41,883 nucleotides of DNA from NCBI GenBank assembly GCA_022361175.1, contig JAKSBN010000239.1, forward strand, positions 1 through 41,883, given 5' to 3'. Of the stretch, positions 8,027 through 15,606 are shown one piece after another (the stretch's first letter is position 1; every line of letters begins with the position of its first letter). A program made the position numbers and the translations under genes. The DNA is from Pseudomonadota bacterium. GTDB lineage: Bacteria; Myxococcota_A; UBA9160; UBA4427. The notes under the pieces are model-generated. The model ran no database searches. It was not told where the DNA came from and saw only the letters and a program-made list of their open reading frames with translations.

Positions 8027-8190
8027 CTAGGGGCCATCTCAGTACCTCGACCGAGCCAGAGGCGTGGATTCGGGCCGAGATCAAGGCGCGAAATCGCAGG
8101 CATAGCGGTCGCTACGTCGAGATTTCGCAACGCAGAGATCGGCTCGAAGACGCGATTCTGGCGACCGAGAGGTACTGAGATGGCCTCTAG
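8027..8190. mobile_element. MITE-like 164-bp imperfect palindrome
   Basis: The outer arms 8027-8048 (CTAGGGGCCATCTCAGTACC, then TC) and 8169-8190 are inverted copies, 21 of 22 pairs matching, and both outer ends are CTAG. Inside, the left half and the reverse complement of the right half align without gaps in length, with further matches (GCCAGA, TTCGnGCCGA), and the centre TAGCG-GT-CGCTA is a perfect small hairpin. There is no open reading frame. The shape, terminal inverted repeats and CTAG ends fit a miniature inverted-repeat element, though no transposase relative is visible to confirm it. The right end overlaps the TAG stop codon of the protease gene on the minus strand. Confidence 0.6.
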
Positions 8191-10238
8191 GAACCCGTCT
8201 CCGGCGTGGTGTTGTAGGCGATCGGGGTCCAGTCGTTGGCCACCGCCACGTAGTCCGCCAGCACCCGCAGCGCCTCTTGCAGCTGGGGGCTCTTGGGCTC
8301 TTCGGCCTCGTCTCCCGCCGCCGACTCCGGGGCGTCGTCTTCCTCGCTCGGGCTTTCGCTCTCGTTGAGGATGTCGGCGAGCTGTACCCGTCCCTGCTTC
8401 TCCTCGGCCTCCAGGCGCTTCTTCAGAATCTTGGCGAACTCCTCGCTGGAGCTGACGCGGGCCTCGGAGCGCGAGCGCAGCGTCGCCAGCAGCTTGGGAG
8501 TGACGGGCAGCCAGCTCGGCGTGTCTTCCGACCGCTTCAGGCTGCGGTCGGCGAAGGCCTCGATGCGCCGCGCGGGCAGGGAGTAGGGCTGATGGGCCTC
8601 CCCGAACTCGTCCGTGTCCAGCAGGGAGGGCAGGATGATGTCCGCCTCCACACCCGACTGCTGCGTCGAGGCGCCGCCCGGCCGGAAGAAGAGAGCGGTC
8701 GTCACCTTCAGGGCTCCGAGCCCCGGCGGCAGGGTCAGCATCGTCTGTACCGTGCCCTTGCCGAACGTGTGGTCGTCGCCGACCACGATGGCCCGCCGGT
8801 AGTCCTTGATGGCGCCGGCCACGATCTCGGACGCGGAAGCGCTCACGCGGGAGGTCAGCACCACCATGGGGCCGTCGAAGATCCGCTTCTCATCGGGGTC
8901 GTCCAGCACCTGGACGCGGGCGTAGGTGTCCTTGACCGCCACCACGCCGCCCTTGGGGATGAAGAACCCCGCGATCTCCACGGCGTGCTCCAGCAGCCCA
9001 CCGCCGTTGCGGGACAGATCGAGCAGCAGCCCCTGCGCTCCGGCCTCCACGGCTTCCTGGAGCATGGCCTTCACGTCGTTGGCGCTCTGGCGCTTGGTCG
9101 GGTCCTTGTCGCCGTAGAAGGAGGGGAGGTCGAGGATGGCCAGTTTCACCGACTGGCCGTCGATCTCGACCGTCTCGTAGCTGAGCCGGGCGGCCTGCTC
9201 CTCCAGGTCGATCGTGTCGCGCACGATCGCGGCTTCGAAGCGGTCCGTCGTGTCGGCCTGCCGCAGCACCATCAGCCGCACGGTGGTCCCGCGCTTGCCC
9301 CGAATCAGGCGGACGACGTCCCGCAGATTCATGTCGATGATGTCGACGAACTCGCCGTCGCCCTGGGCGACGGCGATGATCTTGTCGTTGGGGAGCAGCA
9401 GGCCCTGGCGGTCCGCCGCCCCACCCGGGATCACCTTCTCGACGATGGAGTAGCCGTCCCGCGACGACAACGCGACGCCGATGCCCTCCAGCGACAGCGC
9501 CATCTGGATCTGGAAGTCCTCCAGGACCTCGGCCGACAGGTAGTTGGAGTGGGGATCCAGCGAGGAGGCGAAGGCGTCCAGAAAGCCAGCGTAGACGTCC
9601 GGCCGCTTCAGCTCTCGGGCCCGGCGGGTCATGAGCTCGTAGCGGTGCGTCAGCTTTTCCTTGGCCTCCGTCAGGGGGAGGTCCGAACTCAGGTAGTTGG
9701 ACATCTGGAAGTGGATCAGCTTGGTGTAGATCTCGTCGCGTTCGGCCGTCGTCGCGGGTCGGCCGCGCTTCTCGGGATCCAGCACCAGGGAAATCTCGGG
9801 ATCGACGGCGAAGCCCTCCGAGGCCAAGGTCTCGCGGACGAACTTCTCCATGTTCTCGTAGCGCTCGACCAGGTCCTGCTGCAGGACGTCCAGCCGGCTG
9901 CAGTCCCCCTCGCGCACCTGGTCGAAGACGATGGCGAGGTCCGTCTTCAGCGCCTCGGCTTCGCTCACCAGGAGCAGGTTCTGCGACGGGTCGATCCGCC
10001 GCACGTAGGACTCGATGGCGCGTTCTTCGAGTTGGTCGCTCAGGTAGTGGAAGCGAACGTGCTTCTGCAGGAAGCTGCGCATGAGCTCGGGCAGGCGCTC
10101 GCAGGTGAGCGAGTAGCCGTCGGCACGAGCCGCGCCCGGAGCCAGCAGGGCCAACGCCAAGAGCGGCAACGTCCAGCGAAAGCCCGGCAGGGAGCGCGCA
10201 TCAGAGGGGCGGAGCAGGCGGAGACCTCGATTCTTCAT
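8187..10238 (-). CDS. prc: C-terminal processing (tail-specific) protease Prc, S41 family
   Basis: A 683-residue periplasmic serine protease, close to the usual Prc length. A signal sequence is visible near the N-terminus (WTLPLLALALLAPGAARADG). An N-terminal helical domain is followed by a PDZ domain at about residues 245-330 (EGIGVALSSRDGYSIVEKVI, then PGGAADRQGLL). The S41 core follows: LLLDLSRNGGGLLEHAVEIA at about 404-423, SRVSASASEI with the probable nucleophile Ser470, and TFGKGTVQT with the general base Lys494. The C-terminal region with ADIILPSLLDTDEFGEAHQP is typical of Prc. Such proteases trim or degrade periplasmic proteins from their C-termini. The stop codon lies inside the right arm of the palindromic element. 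A GGGAAGCT ribosome binding site precedes the ATG. Confidence 0.93.
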   Translation of the reverse strand: MKNRGLRLLRPSDARSLPGFRWTLPLLALALLAPGAARADGYSLTCERLPELMRSFLQKHVRFHYLSDQLEERAIESYVRRIDPSQNLLLVSEAEALKTDLAIVFDQVREGDCSRLDVLQQDLVERYENMEKFVRETLASEGFAVDPEISLVLDPEKRGRPATTAERDEIYTKLIHFQMSNYLSSDLPLTEAKEKLTHRYELMTRRARELKRPDVYAGFLDAFASSLDPHSNYLSAEVLEDFQIQMALSLEGIGVALSSRDGYSIVEKVIPGGAADRQGLLLPNDKIIAVAQGDGEFVDIIDMNLRDVVRLIRGKRGTTVRLMVLRQADTTDRFEAAIVRDTIDLEEQAARLSYETVEIDGQSVKLAILDLPSFYGDKDPTKRQSANDVKAMLQEAVEAGAQGLLLDLSRNGGGLLEHAVEIAGFFIPKGGVVAVKDTYARVQVLDDPDEKRIFDGPMVVLTSRVSASASEIVAGAIKDYRRAIVVGDDHTFGKGTVQTMLTLPPGLGALKVTTALFFRPGGASTQQSGVEADIILPSLLDTDEFGEAHQPYSLPARRIEAFADRSLKRSEDTPSWLPVTPKLLATLRSRSEARVSSSEEFAKILKKRLEAEEKQGRVQLADILNESESPSEEDDAPESAAGDEAEEPKSPQLQEALRVLADYVAVANDWTPIAYNTTPETGS

Positions 10239-10328
10239 AGCTTCCCATCATACCAGGGCCGCGACCCGCGGGCCTCGCCGTAGGGGGCCGTAGAGGCCCC
10301 CAACCCGGCCCTGCTAGCCTCGGTCGTG

Positions 10329-11261
10329 ATGCGTGTCCTCTATGCATCGGAGTACACCCTGTCGCTCCCTGAGGGCCATCGCTTCCCGATCGGCAAATAC
10401 TCGGCTCTGCATCGGATGCTCCACGCCGAGGGCTTGGTGCGACCCGATGTGATTTCGACACCGCAGCGGGCCACCTGGGACCAACTCTCCCTCGTCCATT
10501 CGGGCTCCTACCTGGAGGCCCTGCGTGCGGGTTGCCTGTCGCAGAAGGCGGCGCGCCGGATCGGCCTGCCGGCCACCCGGTCGTTCGTGGACCGCGCGCG
10601 CCGGGTGGTGGGGGGCACGGTGGAGGCCGCGCGTCTGGCCCTGGTGGAAGGCCGGGCGGCCAACCTCGCCGGCGGCACCCACCACGCCTTCGCCGACCGC
10701 GGCGAGGCGTTCTGCTTCTTCCACGACGTGGCGGTGGCGGTCGGCGTCCTGCGGCGGGAGGGCCGCCTGGGTCGGGTCCTGGTGGTGGACTTGGACGTTC
10801 ACCAAGGGGACGGCTCGGCGGCCCTGTTCGCAGGCGACGCCGACGCGGTGACCCTCTCCCTCCACGGAGCTCGCAACTACCCCTTCCACAAACCGCCCTC
10901 CACCTTCGACGTGGCGCTGCCGGACGGGACCGAGGACGAGGCTTATCTGGCCGCGCTGGAAGCGTGGCTGCCGCGGGCGCTCGCTCGGGCGCGTCCGGAC
11001 CTGGTCTTCTATCTGGCCGGTGTCGACCCGTTTCGGGACGATCGCCTGGGACGGCTCGCGCTCAGTCGCGCGGGACTGGCGCGTCGAGACCGGTTCGTGC
11101 TCGAGAGCCTGCGGGAAGACGCCGTGCCCGTCGTCATCCTGCCGGCGGGTGGCTACGGGCCGACGGCGGAGCAGACCGCGGAGCTGCACGCCATCGTCCA
11201 CCGCGAGGCGAGGCGGGTCTTCGGGCCCCATTCGCGCGCACTTGCGCCTCGGACCTGCTGA
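10329..11261 (+). CDS. Histone-deacetylase-family zinc hydrolase
   Basis: A 310-residue single-domain member of the arginase/deacetylase fold. Motifs in order: EGHRFPIGKYSALHRML near the start, GGTHHAFADRGEAFCFF with the two active-site His, VVDLDVHQGDGSA with Asp and His zinc ligands, FYLAGVDPFRDDRLG with the third Asp ligand, and LPAGGYGPTAEQ at the end. Bacterial members deacetylate acetyl-lysine on enzymes such as acetyl-CoA synthetase, acetylpolyamines, or small metabolites; the substrate here is unknown. Where most relatives of this type read FNDVAVA, this one has FHDVAVA. A GTG at 10326 directly precedes the ATG at 10329 and either could start. It is divergent from prc, with about 90 bases for both promoters. 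Confidence 0.9.
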   Translation: MRVLYASEYTLSLPEGHRFPIGKYSALHRMLHAEGLVRPDVISTPQRATWDQLSLVHSGSYLEALRAGCLSQKAARRIGLPATRSFVDRARRVVGGTVEAARLALVEGRAANLAGGTHHAFADRGEAFCFFHDVAVAVGVLRREGRLGRVLVVDLDVHQGDGSAALFAGDADAVTLSLHGARNYPFHKPPSTFDVALPDGTEDEAYLAALEAWLPRALARARPDLVFYLAGVDPFRDDRLGRLALSRAGLARRDRFVLESLREDAVPVVILPAGGYGPTAEQTAELHAIVHREARRVFGPHSRALAPRTC

Positions 11262-11439
11262 GCTGCGGGGATTTGTCGGGTGCGTCTCGGGCGCGCTCCG
11301 GGCTTGAATCCGGTGTCGTCCCCGGTTAGCGTGCCGTGTTTCGCCGCGCCGGGCGGCGCTGCGAGCCACGGAAGCGGCGAGCTTCACGACGAAGTCGGAC
11401 CGGGACAGCGGACCGGGGCAGGAGGGGAGGGAGAAGCGC

Positions 11440-12171
11440 ATGAAGGCCCTCATCCTCGCCGGTGGGCGCGGCAATCGCCTCGAGCCGATGACCGGCCAGA
11501 GCAACAAGTGCATGCTCGAGCTCGGCAAGAAGCCGCTGATCGAGTACAGCCTCGACAACGCCTGCGCCGCGGGTGTGGACGAGATCGTGATCGTGGTCGG
11601 GTATCTGGCCGAGCAGATCATCAACGCCTACGGGAACCAGTACCAGGGCACACGCATCCGCTACGTGATCCAGTGGGAGCGGCACGGGCTGGTCCACGCC
11701 CTCGAGTGCGCGGCTCCCGTCATCGGCGACGCCGACTTCATCCTGTTCCTGGCGGACGAAGTGCTGATTCGGCCCCGGCACGCCGCCATGATCGAGCAGT
11801 TCCGCAACGAGGAGCTCGCGGTGCTGTGCGGCGTGGTCACCGTGGACGACGTTTCCCAGATCAGCAAGACCTACGCCATCATCGCCGACGAGAGCGACCA
11901 GCGGATCTACCGGCTGATCGAGAAGCCGGCCCGCCCCAACAGCAACGTCATGGGGACGGGCAACTGCATCTTCCGCAACCGCATCTTCGACTACATCACG
12001 GCGACGCCGATCAACCAGAAGCGGGGCGAAAAAGAGCTTCCCGACCTGATCCAGTGCGCCGTGGACGACGGTCTTTCCGTCAAGGCGTTCTTCGTCGGCG
12101 ACATGTACGTGAACATCAACACCGACGAGGACATCAGCCGCGCCGAGGGCTATCTGCGGTGGAAGCCGTGA
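11440..12171 (+). CDS. Sugar-phosphate nucleotidyltransferase
   Basis: A 243-residue NTP_transferase enzyme that would activate a sugar 1-phosphate to an NDP-sugar in the cytoplasm. The nucleotide loop is LAGGRGNRLEPMTGQSNKCM near the N-terminus, where the G-G-x-G-x-R-L pattern and the downstream Lys are the catalytic signature; KKPLIEYSLDNACAAGVDEI follows as in glucose-1-phosphate thymidylyltransferases. The sugar-binding region includes FILFLADEV and YRLIEKPARPNSN. No C-terminal left-handed beta-helix is present, so there is no acetyltransferase activity. The ribosome binding site (GGAGGGAGAA) is strong. It is the first gene of an operon with a glycosyltransferase and an epimerase, so the product probably feeds them. 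The nucleotide and sugar are not predictable. Confidence 0.85.
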   Translation: MKALILAGGRGNRLEPMTGQSNKCMLELGKKPLIEYSLDNACAAGVDEIVIVVGYLAEQIINAYGNQYQGTRIRYVIQWERHGLVHALECAAPVIGDADFILFLADEVLIRPRHAAMIEQFRNEELAVLCGVVTVDDVSQISKTYAIIADESDQRIYRLIEKPARPNSNVMGTGNCIFRNRIFDYITATPINQKRGEKELPDLIQCAVDDGLSVKAFFVGDMYVNINTDEDISRAEGYLRWKP

Positions 12172-12887
12172 GCCACGGCGAGACCCTGGTCGTCGTTCCC
12201 GCCTACAACGAGGAAGACAACATCGCGGAGGTGGTCCGGCGCGCCGGACGCCACGCCGACGTGTGCGTGGTGGACGACGGCAGCCGGGACCGCACGGCCG
12301 AGAGGGCCGCCGCGATTCCCGGGGTGCGTCTGGTTCGGCACGCGCACAACACCCACATCCCCGGCGCCCTGCTGGACGGCATGCGCGAAGCGGCGACCCA
12401 CGGCTACGGGCACGTGGTGACGATGGACGCCGGCCTCTCGCACGATCCGGACGAGATCCCGCGCTTCCTGGAGTGGCGGGGGCGCGCCGATCTCGTGATG
12501 GGGCGCCGCGAGAGCGAGTCGGGCGTGCCCTGGTTCCGGCGCGCGCTCTCGCGAGGCGGGAACCGCCTCTACAACTTCGCGCTCGAACCGTCGCCGCAGG
12601 TCTGGCGCAGGCCCCGCTTCGCCGACGTGACGTCGGGCTTTCGCCTGTACTCGAGGCGGGCCATCGACGTGCTCTTGGCGGCGGACCTGCAGAGCCGTTC
12701 CTTCGACTTCATGATCGAGGCGCTCTGGCACGTGCACCGGGCGGGCCTCGTGATCGCGGAAGTCCCGATCGCCTACCGCTTCACCGGCTCGTCGCTGAAC
12801 GCGCGCGTCGTGGGCGACGCGCTGCGCATGCTGGGACGGATGCTGTCGGTGCCGGGGCTCCGCACTCCCGCCGCAGGAGGACGATGA
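12168..12887 (+). CDS. Dpm1-like family 2 glycosyltransferase
   Basis: A 239-residue GT-A enzyme resembling dolichol-phosphate mannosyltransferases and other polyprenyl-phosphate glycosyltransferases. It starts with TLVVVPAYNEEDNIAEVVRR, then VCVVDDGSRDRT, and has VTMDAGLSHDPDEIPRFL where the metal site lies, DLVMGRRESESG, and a FADVTSGFRLYSRRAIDVLL segment typical of the Dpm1 group. No membrane helices are visible at the C-terminus. The GTG start overlaps the previous stop codon (GTGA), implying translational coupling. Expected role: moving a sugar from the NDP-sugar made by its neighbours onto a lipid carrier for a surface polymer. This role is inferred from family and context. Confidence 0.85.
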   Translation: MSHGETLVVVPAYNEEDNIAEVVRRAGRHADVCVVDDGSRDRTAERAAAIPGVRLVRHAHNTHIPGALLDGMREAATHGYGHVVTMDAGLSHDPDEIPRFLEWRGRADLVMGRRESESGVPWFRRALSRGGNRLYNFALEPSPQVWRRPRFADVTSGFRLYSRRAIDVLLAADLQSRSFDFMIEALWHVHRAGLVIAEVPIAYRFTGSSLNARVVGDALRMLGRMLSVPGLRTPAAGGR

Positions 12888-13912
12888 TGCGGGTGCTCGT
12901 CACCGGCGGCTGCGGCTTCATCGGCTCCCACGTCTGCGAGTTCTACGCGCGCCGCGGCGACGGGGTCGTCGCCTACGACAACTTCACCAAGTTCGAGCTG
13001 CGCCGCACGGGCTACGACACGAAGGGCGCGCGCGACCACAATCGCCAGGTGCTGGAGGCGCTGGGGGTCGAGATCCGCGAGGCCGACGTGCGCGACGCGG
13101 ACTCCGTCCTGGAGGCCGCCGACGGCTGCGACTACATCGTGCACACGGCGGCCCAGCCCGCCATGACCATCGGCTGGGAGGACCCCCGGCTCGATTTCTC
13201 GACCAACGTTCTCGGCACGTTCAACGTGCTCGAGGCCGCCCGGCGTTTCCGCATCCCCGTGGCCAGCTGCGGCACGGTGCACATCTACGGGAACGCCATC
13301 AACGACAGTCTCGGCGAAGAGGCCACGCGCTATCGGAGAGAGCCCGCCGAGATTCCCGAGAGCGAGCCGGTCGTGCAGGGGGTGCTGACCCCGCTCCACG
13401 CCTCCAAGCGCTCCGGTGAGATCTACGTACAGACCTGGGTCGACACGTACGACGTGCGCGCCGCGAGTTTTCGGCTGACCGGGCTCTACGGGCCGCGGCA
13501 GTTCGGCGGCGAGGACCACGGCTGGGTGGCGAACTTCGCGATCCGCGCCCTCACGGGCCGGCCGATCACGATCTACGGCAGCGGAAAGCAGGTGCGCGAC
13601 ATTCTCTACGCCACCGACCTGTGCGAGGCGTTTCACGCCTTCTACGAGCGCGGCAAGCCCGGCATCTACAACATCGGCGGCGAATCGCGCAACGCGATCT
13701 CGCTGGTCGAGTGCGTAGACCTGATCGCGGACATCCTGGGCAAGCGCCCGGACGTTCGGTTCGGCGAAGGGCGGCACGGCGATCTCCGCTACTTCGTCTG
13801 CGACGCGGACCGCGCCCGGCGCGGGTTCGGCTGGGAGGCGCGGACGCTCCCCCGCGAAGGCGTCGGCCGCCTCATCGAGTGGGTCGAAGAGCACCGCCAC
13901 TTCTTCGCCTGA
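12887..13912 (+). CDS. NAD-dependent NDP-sugar epimerase/dehydratase (CDP-paratose epimerase-like)
   Basis: A 341-residue extended short-chain dehydrogenase. The Rossmann motif is VLVTGGCGFIGSHVCEFYAR; HTAAQPAMTIGWEDP and NVLGTFNVLEAARR are typical of CDP-paratose/tyvelose 2-epimerases and their relatives, as are FRLTGLYGPRQFGG and the C-terminal GIYNIGGE. The expected YxxxK catalytic pair is not intact: the segment reads GVLTPLHASKRSGE, with Leu at the position of Tyr while Lys is kept. Either the catalytic acid comes from elsewhere or the chemistry differs. Two adjacent ATGs (12884 and 12887) are possible; the second has better spacing from GGAGG. The first would give an ATGA overlap with the previous gene. 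It completes the sugar operon. Confidence 0.8.
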   Translation: MRVLVTGGCGFIGSHVCEFYARRGDGVVAYDNFTKFELRRTGYDTKGARDHNRQVLEALGVEIREADVRDADSVLEAADGCDYIVHTAAQPAMTIGWEDPRLDFSTNVLGTFNVLEAARRFRIPVASCGTVHIYGNAINDSLGEEATRYRREPAEIPESEPVVQGVLTPLHASKRSGEIYVQTWVDTYDVRAASFRLTGLYGPRQFGGEDHGWVANFAIRALTGRPITIYGSGKQVRDILYATDLCEAFHAFYERGKPGIYNIGGESRNAISLVECVDLIADILGKRPDVRFGEGRHGDLRYFVCDADRARRGFGWEARTLPREGVGRLIEWVEEHRHFFA

Positions 13913-13926
13913 GAGGGGCGGGGTTT

Positions 13927-15606
13927 CTACGCCTCGGCGGGGTTCGGCTCGCTCGGTGGGTTCGCCATCTCCCACAGGACGCCGGCGGAAAGGGCCAGGG
14001 CGACGACGGAAGCGCCGATCCACTCGGCATCGTCCAGGTAGAACGCGAGTCCGTTGAGCGTCCAGAGTGCGCTGGCCCCCAGCACGGCCAGCAGGATGCG
14101 CGGCCGCCGACTCGCCAGCAGTACCGCGGCGGCCACGAACGAGAAGTAGTAGTTGGTGGGTGCGGTCAGCGCCGGGATCAACGCAAAGCTCATCGCTGCA
14201 GCCTCCCAGCTCTCGACGCGCGGAAGCGCCCGGAGGTAGAGCGCTGCGAAGGCCGCCAGTGCCATCCAGCGAAGCGCCTCCAGCAGCACCCGGACCCAGG
14301 TGGCGGGGCGCGTCACCCGCGAGCCGGCGATCGACTCCACGGGAAGCTCCGCGGCAGCGGCGGCGAGCAGCGGCTGCACGCCCATCTTGTTCGTCGACTC
14401 CTCGGCCGTGAAGGTGCGGATCTTCTTGGCGAACTCGACGTAGATGCCCGCCCCGGGCGGGGTCGCGGCCGCCAGGGCCAAGAGCAGTGCGACCGTCGCG
14501 GCGCCCCCGGCCGCCAGGCGAAGCAGCGGGGGGCTCGGGCGGCGCGCGCGCCAGGAGTCGCGGAGTTCCCCCGCCGCATAGCCGGCCGCGAAGATGGCGG
14601 GGAAGACGCGCAGCGCCGACGAGAGCACCAGGAACGCGCCCGCCAGGGCGTCGCGCCCGCGCCGCCCCGCCGACAAGCCGATCAGCAGCAGCGCGAGCCA
14701 GAGCTGGCGCACCATGGCGTCGCCGATCCAGCCGTAGCGCCACAGGAAGCCCGTGCCCCACACGATGGCCACCCAGCCTGCGGTCTCGAGGCCGAAGCCC
14801 CAGGCGACGGCGGCGATGGCCGCCGCCAGGAACCAGCGGTCGAGCTGGACCAGGTGGCGCAGGGCGGGCGAGTCGACGGGGACGGCGTTGGCCAGGCGCG
14901 CTCCCATCCAGACCCAGGCGGGTGCCGGGTGATAGCCGTGATCGATGAAGAAGTGCGCGAGCATGGCCGGCGTGAGGCGCGCGTGGAAGAAGGCGACGTC
15001 GCTTCGAAACTCCTGCCAACGCTCGGGTTCGAAGGCGCGCTTCACCCGGCGACCCCGCTCCAACGCGGCGCGCGGTCCGAAGACCCGCAGGGTGCGCAGA
15101 TCTCGGACCTGGGAGAGTTCGTCCGGCTTCATTCGCTCCTGCTCGACCAGGGCCAGGAGGGCCGCGTCGTAGAGGCCGTAGTAGCCGAGCTCTGCGAAGT
15201 ACTTGGAGCCCACGTAGTAGTGGAAGGTGTCCTGGCGGTTGAAGCCGCCAGGGTGGTGGAACTGGAAGAAGAAGTAGTAGGACCCATAGGACGCGACGCC
15301 GAGCGCCACCACCATGGCCCTGCGCACGCGACGACGCGGGTCGTCGGTGGCGCGCGTGCGAATTCCCCAGATCGCCAGCCCCAGGGCCGCGCCGACCAGG
15401 GCCAGCCGGACGACGGCGAAGCCGCGGTCCATGGCGCTGCGCGCGTCTTGGGTGCGTACGGCCCGCGCGTTCGGCGCCCGGTCGGGCTCGGCGGCCGCCG
15501 GCGTCGGCGCGGCTCCCACGAGCAGCAGTGCCGACGCGGCGAGCGGCACGAGCCACGCGGCCTGCCGGAGCGGGTTCCGCGCCCCTGCCCGGCGGCGGCC
15601 GGGCAT
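13927..15606 (-). CDS. Polytopic membrane protein, possible GT-C-type glycosyltransferase
   Basis: A 559-residue integral membrane protein. The ATG at 15606 overlaps the stop of the preceding gene (TGATG). A signal-like segment (AAWLVPLAASALLLVGAAPT) is followed by about ten hydrophobic helices, for example GFAVVRLALVGAALGLAIWG and DALAGAFLVLSSALRVFPAI. The loop after helix 2-3 reads HHPGGFNRQDTFHYYVGSKY, followed by FAELGYYGLYDA. A large extracytoplasmic loop with a conserved-looking acidic or aromatic motif after the first helices, plus many later helices, is the layout of GT-C mannosyltransferase-like proteins, but I cannot assign a family with certainty. It is the last gene of the LLM oxidoreductase/deaminase operon and converges with the sugar operon. 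Confidence 0.65.
   Translation of the reverse strand: MPGRRRAGARNPLRQAAWLVPLAASALLLVGAAPTPAAAEPDRAPNARAVRTQDARSAMDRGFAVVRLALVGAALGLAIWGIRTRATDDPRRRVRRAMVVALGVASYGSYYFFFQFHHPGGFNRQDTFHYYVGSKYFAELGYYGLYDAALLALVEQERMKPDELSQVRDLRTLRVFGPRAALERGRRVKRAFEPERWQEFRSDVAFFHARLTPAMLAHFFIDHGYHPAPAWVWMGARLANAVPVDSPALRHLVQLDRWFLAAAIAAVAWGFGLETAGWVAIVWGTGFLWRYGWIGDAMVRQLWLALLLIGLSAGRRGRDALAGAFLVLSSALRVFPAIFAAGYAAGELRDSWRARRPSPPLLRLAAGGAATVALLLALAAATPPGAGIYVEFAKKIRTFTAEESTNKMGVQPLLAAAAAELPVESIAGSRVTRPATWVRVLLEALRWMALAAFAALYLRALPRVESWEAAAMSFALIPALTAPTNYYFSFVAAAVLLASRRPRILLAVLGASALWTLNGLAFYLDDAEWIGASVVALALSAGVLWEMANPPSEPNPAEA

Noticed and set aside
8187..10238. Prc as part of a sorting system for the CGLGFE-tail protein
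   Set aside because: Prc is widespread and cleaves exposed C-termini in general; proximity of about 1.5 kb with a terminator, a lipoprotein gene and opposite contexts between them is not evidence of a functional pair.
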